This document shows positions 59,045 through 64,000 of a DNA stretch of 64,000 bases, piece after piece. Every line of letters begins with the position of its first letter. Within the stretch, counting starts at the first letter, position 1. Location: NCBI GenBank assembly GCA_029781865.1, contig JAKOVW010000034.1, forward strand, positions 51,916 through 115,915. The letters run 5' to 3'. A program made the position numbers and the translations under genes. The notes under the pieces are model-generated. The model was not told the origin of the DNA. It saw only the letters and a program-made list of their open reading frames with translations, and searched no databases. This stretch comes from Bacteroidota bacterium (GTDB taxonomy: Bacteria > Bacteroidota > Bacteroidia > Chitinophagales > Saprospiraceae).

Positions 59045-59176
59045 GCTAACGGTTTTGCAGCTGCCCGGAAGGGTAGAACTTTTACCACAAAACTCAATTT
59101 GAAAAACCAATGTTTGATTAACCACTAAAATGTCTTTGGAACACAAAACCCCGCCTTTAGGGTAGGTGTTGTTAGT
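59045..59176. repeat. attC-like element 3 (family A)
   Basis: Left end GCTAACGGTTTTGCAGC at 59045, right end GTAGGTGTTGTTAGTGG at 59163-59178. The arms pair imperfectly (GCAGCTGCCC with GGGTAGGTGT-type bases). Core ACCACAAAACTC and AACCAATGTTTGATTAACCA fit family A. The right simple site GTTAGTGGTTGCCGT is the inverted complement of ACGGTAGCCACTAAC at 59641-59655. Confidence 0.7.
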
Positions 59177-59216
59177 GGTTGCCGTTCTCTTCACCGTTCT
59201 CAAAGTCTAATTTCAA

Positions 59217-59573
59217 TTATAAACTCTGCCCAAAAGTCAATAAGTTGTTGTCTGGGTCAAGTAATGCAAATTCTTTTTGTCCCCAAGGTTTAATTTCTAA
59301 ATTTCCGTTTGGATGAATTGAAATTTTGTTGTCCACAAGTGTTTGGTAAAGATTATCAATGTCATTCGTTCTAATATAGACTTGTCCATAGTTTTCTTGT
59401 GGGTCAAGTTCTTTGAACTCAAAGAAGTGAATTTGGATTTTGTCCTTTTGAACCATCAGGTAACCGTCAAAGTCATTGTCGCCAAGTATTTGAAAGCCTA
59501 ACTTATTTACGTAAAAGTCTTTAGTTGCAGCCTTATTTCTCATTGGTAACTTCGGGTTGATCTCTGTCAGCAT
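59217..59573 (-). CDS. VOC family protein, bleomycin-resistance-like
   Basis: 118 residues, the size of one-domain glyoxalase/bleomycin resistance proteins: EINPKLPMRNKAATKDFYVN at the N-terminus, DGYLMVQKDKIQIHFFEF, then QVYIRTNDIDNLYQTLVDNK and the closing FALLDPDNNLLTFGQS with the Glu/His ligand region. Antibiotic or aldehyde binding is possible but unproven. VOC genes are common cargo of gene cassettes. It fills a small segment with ends GTTAGTGGTTGCCGT (59171) and ACGGTAGCCACTAAC (ending 59655), which are inverted copies with two mismatches. Confidence 0.88.
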   Translation of the reverse strand: MLTEINPKLPMRNKAATKDFYVNKLGFQILGDNDFDGYLMVQKDKIQIHFFEFKELDPQENYGQVYIRTNDIDNLYQTLVDNKISIHPNGNLEIKPWGQKEFALLDPDNNLLTFGQSL

Positions 59574-59649
59574 ATTTTATTTTTGATTATTTTTTATTGT
59601 TCAATTTATCCTAGATCCTATTTAGTCGTTATCATTTTGCACGGTAGCC

Positions 59650-59778
59650 ACTAACGGTTTCGGGTTGGGGGAGGTGGCGATTTTCACCACAAATGTTGAT
59701 GTGGAGAACCAATGTTTGATGAACCACAAAAGTGTCTGCGGAGCACTGAACCGCCACTGTTGCCAAACCCGTGTTAGC
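59650..59778. repeat. attC-like element 4 (family A)
   Basis: Left end CACTAACGGTTTCGGG at 59649, right end AACCCGTGTTAGCGG at 59766-59780; CGGGTTGG pairs with CCAAACCCG. The inner pair GTGGCG / CGCCAC closes a conserved core with ACCACAAATGTTGATGTGG and, in a second copy, ACCACAAAAGTGTCTGCGG, so the core is itself a tandem duplication. Confidence 0.75.
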
Positions 59779-59798
59779 GGTAGCTCTTCTTTCGTCTG

Positions 59799-60893
59799 TC
59801 ATAGTATGAATTTTTCAAATGCCTGTCCATTAAACTTGAAAGCACCATTTTCATGGGTGCCAAGCCAAATGTCACCTTTATTGTCTGTGAAAAGATAAAA
59901 AATGGGAATGTTTTTACCGTCAACTTGGATCGGGTAGTGTTTTACATTTTTACCGTCAACTTTCCATACGCCGTTTAAGTAAATAGCAATCCAAAGACTA
60001 TTGTTATTATCTTTTATGATTGATAAATACTCATTCAAATCACCATCTTTTTTACCGTCTAAACAACCAATACTTTTTATTCGGTCATAAAATTGTGTGC
60101 TGTCCTTAACTCGTTTTGTTGAATATGGCTTGTTGTAAATGTCATATTTATATTCAGTATTAAACCAAAAGTATCCGTCTTTGTCTTCAACAATTGAACG
60201 GACACCATTTGAGGGTCCATAATGAAGTTCGTTTACATCGCTTTCAGTAATCCAGTCAAACTTAGATCCATCGTAACGGAACGCTCCTAATACTGCTGAG
60301 CCGAACCAAATGTTGCCTTTGCTGTCTTTATATGTGCAATAAATTGAATATGGATTAGGAGATGTTGGATTTTTTTGAATCCACTCTTCGCCAATCTTGA
60401 TTTTAGGTAGTTTTAATTTATGTAAAATAGTTCCATCGTATCTATAAACAAACTGAGCATCCGTTAAATTTTTGAACCATATGTCATTAACAGATAACTC
60501 CCACTTTTCTATATCTCCAATAGTTTCTTGTAATATAGAAAAATTATACCCATTGTATTTGATTATTCCTTTACTAGTATTGAAATAGATGTTCCCTTGC
60601 TTATCTTCTTTAATTTCTTCTAATCTGTTCGAGGGCAAACCATGTTCTGTGGTAAAATGAACGATTGATTTTCCATCATATTTAAAAAGTCCGTCCTGCC
60701 AACTGCCAAACCAGTAATTATTTTTTTTGTCCTGATAAATAACCATGATGTTATTGCTGAGTTGAGTGACAGTGTCGCCAATTGTTATTAAATGTTCACT
60801 TGATGAAGTGATGTCTTTATTCGTTTTTGGCGTTTCACCGCAGGAACTAAAAAACAAATTAAAAGTCAAAAGAAGTAAAGTCATAATTTTCAT
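59799..60893 (-). CDS. Reg_prop beta-propeller lipoprotein
   Basis: 364 residues with lipobox FSSC (TFNLFFSSCGETP). About six Reg_prop repeats follow, such as NNYWFGSWQDGLFKYDGKSI, GNIWFGSAVLGAFRYDGSKF and the final GDIWLGTHENGAFKFNGQAF. Like its neighbour it is a lone periplasmic propeller without a kinase domain. Its start is only 21 bases from the stop of the next upstream gene, a paralogue, with no palindrome between them, so the two form one cassette-like segment (59773-62022) and are probably cotranscribed. Confidence 0.85.
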   Translation of the reverse strand: MKIMTLLLLTFNLFFSSCGETPKTNKDITSSSEHLITIGDTVTQLSNNIMVIYQDKKNNYWFGSWQDGLFKYDGKSIVHFTTEHGLPSNRLEEIKEDKQGNIYFNTSKGIIKYNGYNFSILQETIGDIEKWELSVNDIWFKNLTDAQFVYRYDGTILHKLKLPKIKIGEEWIQKNPTSPNPYSIYCTYKDSKGNIWFGSAVLGAFRYDGSKFDWITESDVNELHYGPSNGVRSIVEDKDGYFWFNTEYKYDIYNKPYSTKRVKDSTQFYDRIKSIGCLDGKKDGDLNEYLSIIKDNNNSLWIAIYLNGVWKVDGKNVKHYPIQVDGKNIPIFYLFTDNKGDIWLGTHENGAFKFNGQAFEKFIL

Positions 60894-60914
60894 TTGAATT
60901 CGTATCTATTTCAA

Positions 60915-61991
60915 TTAAAAAACTCTATCAAATCCATTCCCATTGAACTTGTAAACACCTCTGTCTCCCGATGCAAATAGTAAATTACCGCTTTTGTCTT
61001 CGTAAATGTCCCATATATGTTGTGTATTCAAAGTAGAATCTAACAAAAAATATTTCATTTCTTTTCCGTCAAACCTCCATGCTCCTGTATCACGGTCACC
61101 AAACCAAATATTACCTTTTGAATCTTCTTTGATAGCGAAAACGTGCATAAGAGTTCCTTCTGGAGACTTAACTCGAAAAATATCATCTATAAAAAGATTG
61201 TGTTTTTCGGAAAAATGAATGATATTATCTTTTTCTTTTAATTGAACTCCAATCCCATTGTTCCCAATCCATAATCTGCCTTTAGAATCTTCCAAAATAC
61301 TTCTTACATGCATATACTTTGATTTTACATCATAATGCATTGTGCTATCGTTTATAAATTGAATTGCTTTTCCATCATAGTAGCTGACACCCGAATAATG
61401 AGCAACCCACAAACCTCGATTTTTACTTTTTGATAAACCAGTAATTCCATAGTCAACAGAATTGCCCTTAGATGGAATTTGGATAGGATATTTTATCGTA
61501 TGAATTTTCCCTTTATCAATTCTGATTAATTCATTCTGATTTTTGCCAGGGAACCATAAGTCAGTTCTATTTATAGACCATGCAGCGTGCTGTTCATGAC
61601 CTAAAATATTTGTTGGAGAACCATTTCTGTCAGCAGTGAATTTGTTTCCGTCAAAACAACATAAACCACTACTTGTGCCAAACCATATTTGCCCAGTTTC
61701 ATCTTCCTTTATATAGATAACTTGTTTGCCGCAAAATCCATTTTCCGTAGTATAATAGGTAAAAGTTTTCCCATCATATTTACAAACTCCCTCCTGGTCA
61801 CTGCCAAACCAGTAATTGCCTTTGCTGTCTTGCAGAATGGAGCGGATACCTGACTTAAATTTGAGAGTGTCAGTTACGCTTGTGAGTTTTATCTCGTTAT
61901 GCGTAATATCGTTATTTAAATTTCTGTTGTCTGTACAAGCAGGATTCAATATCATGGAGGCTACTATAAATAGTAATGTCATATATTTCAT
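60915..61991 (-). CDS. Reg_prop beta-propeller lipoprotein
   Basis: 358 residues from MKYMTLLFIVASMILNPACT, a lipoprotein signal with lipobox NPAC. An in-frame ATG at 62033 lies inside the attC-like element, so the later start is chosen. Repeats include GNYWFGSDQEGVCKYDGKTF, GQIWFGTSSGLCCFDGNKF and GNIWFGDRDTGAWRFDGKEM, about six in all. It is a paralogue of the downstream gene (similar repeat order and length) and of the gene ending at 57834. Function: periplasmic sensor or binding propeller; partner unknown. Confidence 0.85.
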   Translation of the reverse strand: MKYMTLLFIVASMILNPACTDNRNLNNDITHNEIKLTSVTDTLKFKSGIRSILQDSKGNYWFGSDQEGVCKYDGKTFTYYTTENGFCGKQVIYIKEDETGQIWFGTSSGLCCFDGNKFTADRNGSPTNILGHEQHAAWSINRTDLWFPGKNQNELIRIDKGKIHTIKYPIQIPSKGNSVDYGITGLSKSKNRGLWVAHYSGVSYYDGKAIQFINDSTMHYDVKSKYMHVRSILEDSKGRLWIGNNGIGVQLKEKDNIIHFSEKHNLFIDDIFRVKSPEGTLMHVFAIKEDSKGNIWFGDRDTGAWRFDGKEMKYFLLDSTLNTQHIWDIYEDKSGNLLFASGDRGVYKFNGNGFDRVF

Positions 61992-62017
61992 CTTGTCATT
62001 CTTTCCTAGAGTTACCG

Positions 62018-62151
62018 ATGACGGATTTGGCATACAGGCTGTACCGCCACTGATCAGTAGCCAAAAGTAAAAAATAGTTTTTAATTACCTTGAAAAATTA
62101 GATGAAAATGATTTTTGATGCCTGGCGATGTAGAGTTTATGCCGTGTTATC
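62018..62151. repeat. attC-like element 5 (family B)
   Basis: Left end GATGACGGATTTGGCATACAG, right end TTTATGCCGTGTTATCTG. Arms pair as GGCATACAGGCTGTACCGCCA with TGGCGATGTAGAGTTTATGCC. The core (GTAGCCAAAAGTAAAAAATA ... AAATGATTTTTGATGCCTGG) differs from family A and matches the element at 63701. It overlaps no gene when the upstream start is taken at 61991. Confidence 0.7.
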
Positions 62152-62159
62152 TGTCGGAA

Positions 62160-62930
62160 TTATTTTTCTTTGGAATGGTATTCGATTTCATAATACCAAA
62201 TTACACATTTTGAATTATCATTGTCCCACGTGATTAATTTTATAATATTGCCGAATTTATCAAAAAATATATTTTCTTTATTTAAAGTAGAGTCTTCTAT
62301 TTTGATTCCTTTTTCATCGCAAATAATATCCTGAACAATTTCGCCTTGAGCGTTTCTAACGTAAATTTTTAAGTATTTTCTAACTCCGTTTTCATAATAA
62401 CTTATAGATAATGGCAAGTTTCGTTCGTCATAATTTATATATCTTATTGAAATAGTGTCTCCATTAGAATTCAAAATAAAGTTGGTTATTTGCTGGCCTT
62501 TGGAATTATTCTGTAAATAATATTTTGAAATCGAAGTATTATTTATTTGGGTGACTTCCGTAAGATTATTATCCAAATATTTGAATTCAGTTTTTATAAT
62601 AGTTGTTTTATTTAACAATGAATATTTATTTATAAGCCTACCTTTGAAATAAATGAAAGTATCTTCTTTGATTTTCTCCGAGTTGCTAAACTCTATGGAA
62701 GTTATTATGTTACCATTTGAATCAAAAGAACCTATAGCTCTAATTATTATCATTGTATCATTTATATTTGATATATCATCAAGGTTGCATTTTGGGAGAG
62801 TAGATATGTATGCTGTGATTTTATTTAACTTTGGTCCTTTATTAATTATGCATCGTTCTTGAAGCCAACTTTGAGAATTGACTTTAAAGCACATAATTAA
62901 TAATAGTATGGATACTAGTTTGAATTTCAT
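62160..62930 (-). CDS. Exported hypothetical protein
   Basis: 256 residues with a signal peptide (1-20, ending FKVNSQ). The remainder is a series of beta hairpins with alternating charged and aromatic positions (for example GSFDSNGNIITSIEF, LISISYYENGVRKYLKIYVR), resembling the antiparallel repeats of YD/RHS-like or MORN-like surface proteins; no family is certain. The last strands end CVIWYYEIEYHSKEK. It fills its own segment, bounded by GTTATCTGTCGGAA (62146) and TTTTTCTGACAGATAAC (ending 62946). Confidence 0.75.
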   Translation of the reverse strand: MKFKLVSILLLIMCFKVNSQSWLQERCIINKGPKLNKITAYISTLPKCNLDDISNINDTMIIIRAIGSFDSNGNIITSIEFSNSEKIKEDTFIYFKGRLINKYSLLNKTTIIKTEFKYLDNNLTEVTQINNTSISKYYLQNNSKGQQITNFILNSNGDTISIRYINYDERNLPLSISYYENGVRKYLKIYVRNAQGEIVQDIICDEKGIKIEDSTLNKENIFFDKFGNIIKLITWDNDNSKCVIWYYEIEYHSKEK

Positions 62931-62941
62931 TTTTCTGACAG

Positions 62942-63069
62942 ATAACGTTTTGCAGATTTGCGATGGGCGGGATTTTCAGCACAAATGTTGATGCGGAGCA
63001 CTGAACTTTCGTTTACCACAAAACTGTCTGCGGAGCACGAAACCCTGCCTATTGCAAATCTGCTGTTAT
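62942..63069. repeat. attC-like element 6 (family A)
   Basis: Left end GATAACGTTTTGCAGATTTGC, right end GCAAATCTGCTGTTATAGG; GCAGATTTGC (62952-62961) and GCAAATCTGC (63054-63063) are perfect inverted complements. The core carries TGCGGAGCAC twice, at 62992-63001 and 63029-63038, 37 bases apart. Best-preserved family A copy. Confidence 0.78.
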
Positions 63070-63080
63070 AGGGCGTTTTT

Positions 63081-63659
63081 TTATTCGTCAATGTCTTCAT
63101 ATGTTAATTCGTTGTCTAATTTACTAATTGATATTCTTGTATATGTCGGTGCGTAACCTTTTTGTCCACTTGGTTGAAAATACTCTCTTACAAAAGCCTT
63201 TTCTGTTTCATAGTTCTGTGTTACTTTTGGTCCAAAATACCTATCGTCCGAAAGATATATCGTTTGGTCAACAGAAGAGTTATCTTTTTTAAAGTTGTCT
63301 GCACTAATTATTTTTGAAATGGCGGTCTGTTTGTCACGGTCTGATATTTTTAATGTGAAGGTGTGGTAATAGTCACCAATCGCTGACGTTGATTTGTTTT
63401 CTGTCAATTCAAATTCGTCAGCCAATATAATTTGTTGTTCTTCTACAAGTTCTTTTGCGTTGTCTTTTGTGAAAAGTTGGTCTTCAAAAGCAAACCATAA
63501 AATAATAGTCAATACGAATAGTCCAAATATTATAGCTAAATACTTTCCAGCCTTTGGATAGCCAAGTTTTTTGGGAATAAAGTTAAGTAACCAAATAAGT
63601 CCGATTGGAAGTCCAATGAATACAAGAATGTAAAGTCCAATAAGAATAATTGCGTCCAA
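63081..63659 (-). CDS. Membrane protein of unknown function
   Basis: 192 residues with two N-terminal membrane helices (about 4-26 and 37-58) joined by a short loop (FIPKKLGYPKAGKY), then a soluble part of about 130 residues rich in charged and beta-strand positions (ISDRDKQTAISKIISADNFK; DDRYFGPKVTQNYETEKAFV). No family recognised. Its segment has the clearest inverted ends in the array: GTTATAGGGCGTT from 63065 and AATGCCCTATAAC ending at 63706. Confidence 0.75.
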   Translation of the reverse strand: MDAIILIGLYILVFIGLPIGLIWLLNFIPKKLGYPKAGKYLAIIFGLFVLTIILWFAFEDQLFTKDNAKELVEEQQIILADEFELTENKSTSAIGDYYHTFTLKISDRDKQTAISKIISADNFKKDNSSVDQTIYLSDDRYFGPKVTQNYETEKAFVREYFQPSGQKGYAPTYTRISISKLDNELTYEDIDE

Positions 63660-63700
63660 TTGTCTATTTCCGTTTATTGGTTTATCGTCTTAAAATGCCC

Positions 63701-63836
63701 TATAACGGTTAGGCATAGACACTGCACCGCCAAACCATTTGTGGCCAAAACTAAAAAATTATTTTGTCATTACCGGAAAAAATCAAAGGAGAATGATTTC
63801 AGATGCTTGGCGGTGTAGAGTCTATGCCTTGTTGGC
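63701..63836. repeat. attC-like element 7 (family B)
   Basis: Left end TATAACGGTTAGGCATAGAC, right end GTCTATGCCTTGTTGGCGG. The arms at 63711-63733 and 63807-63829 are inverted complements over 23 bases with two mismatches. The core (TGTGGCCAAAACTAAAAAAT ... GGAGAATGATTTCAGATGC) matches element 5 and not family A. Confidence 0.75.
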
Positions 63837-63847
63837 GGCCGTTATTT

Positions 63848-64000
63848 TCAACTGATCCAAGTACGTTTCTGGTATTTGATTCTCCATTTATTGTTTTCTT
63901 TTTTTGCTATATATCGTTGTCCCCAGCCGCATTCACCTCCGCAATAGAGCTCCATGTCAAATATCATAGTTTTCCGATCTAAGGAAATGATGGGAATAGA
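63848..64000 (-). CDS. Hypothetical protein, N-terminus beyond window edge
   Basis: An open minus-strand frame enters from the right edge and ends at TGA 63848-63850, giving the last 50 residues. They include SLDRKTMIFDMELYCGGECG, then RYIAKKENNKWRIKYQKRT, an amphipathic beta pattern with a paired Cys segment. It lies 10-17 bases after the right end of attC-like element 7, so it is the next cassette gene. Function unknown. Confidence 0.6.
   Translation of the reverse strand, partial: SIPIISLDRKTMIFDMELYCGGECGWGQRYIAKKENNKWRIKYQKRTWIS

Larger units (their letters stand above)
55518..64000. other. Integron-like gene-cassette array with attC-like sites
   Basis: Eight gene segments (55518-56263, 56367-57678, 57788-59050, 59171-59655, 59773-62022, 62146-62946, 63065-63706, 63831 to beyond the edge) alternate with seven imperfect palindromes of 110-131 bp. 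For six of the seven complete segments the first 13-17 bases are the inverted complement of the last, with a sequence private to that segment, for example GTTATAGGGC at 63065 and GCCCTATAAC ending at 63706. All genes are on the minus strand. In classical integrons this self-complementarity of cassette ends is created by excision of circular cassettes. No integrase is present. Confidence 0.75.

Noticed and set aside
58894..59203. Two short minus-strand frames overlapping attC-like element 3
   Set aside because: They run through a non-coding palindrome and the start of the propeller gene in the wrong frame.
61992..62033. Upstream start (ATG 62033) for the propeller lipoprotein
   Set aside because: It would place 14 codons inside the attC-like element and put the lipoprotein signal away from the N-terminus.
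55518..64000. Palindromes as ordinary miniature transposons
   Set aside because: No target-site direct repeats flank them; instead the inverted matches span the genes between neighbouring palindromes, which transposition of the palindrome alone would not create.
55518..64000. CRISPR array
   Set aside because: The repeats are over 110 bp, separated by whole genes, and no cas genes are present.

Overview
The window looks like chromosome of a low-GC free-living Bacteroidota (Saprospiria/Chitinophagia-like). The evidence is: three proteins with C-terminal type IX secretion (T9SS) sorting domains, two stand-alone GldM C-terminal-type proteins, a LytTR response regulator, many lipoproteins, weak Shine-Dalgarno signals, and promoters of the Bacteroidota type (TTG, then TAnnTTTG). 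No rRNA, tRNA, CRISPR array, insertion sequence or recombinase gene was seen.

Layout. 1-5.3 kb: hypothetical membrane proteins, an FMN reductase and a sugar-porter MFS transporter. 5.3-11.5 kb: a GH28-fold polygalacturonase-like enzyme next to the transporter, a lipoprotein, a pentapeptide-repeat membrane protein and a GH106-type rhamnosidase-like enzyme; the two enzymes and the transporter suggest use of pectic sugars. 11.6-30.7 kb: mostly minus-strand single genes of small stress/housekeeping families (DUF2200, DUF1801 x3, SRPBCC x3, VOC x3, YciI, RibD-C, CPBP, TerC, ArsR), mixed with hydrolases, a secreted clan GH-A glycosidase with a T9SS tail, a TPR membrane protein and an M20 amidohydrolase. 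30.9-33.6 kb: a perR-katG peroxide-defence operon with a hairpin terminator. 33.7-33.8 kb: a compact nested-helix stretch that may be a structured RNA. 35.3-48.8 kb: a 3222-residue secreted adhesin-like protein and a smaller T9SS partner that shares a module with it, divergent from a LytTR regulator/TPR histidine kinase pair. 49-55.4 kb: membrane proteins, DinB, a 1-Cys peroxiredoxin, a decayed copy of the 19.4 kb TPR gene, a SnoaL-NmrA pair and a Crp-family regulator.

55.5 kb to the right end: the most unusual part. Minus-strand genes (a GldM-C protein, a PAS histidine kinase, three beta-propeller lipoproteins, a VOC protein, several unknowns) are separated by seven imperfect palindromes of about 110-131 bp. 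Each palindrome starts at or near AAC and ends at or near GTT. The two ends of each gene-bearing segment are inverted copies of each other over 13-17 bp, and the sequence is private to that segment. This is the hallmark of integron gene cassettes with attC sites. No integrase lies in the window, and the simple sites depart from the classical GTTRRRY consensus, so I read it as an integron-like cassette array (or an attC cluster lacking an integrase) that continues past the right edge.
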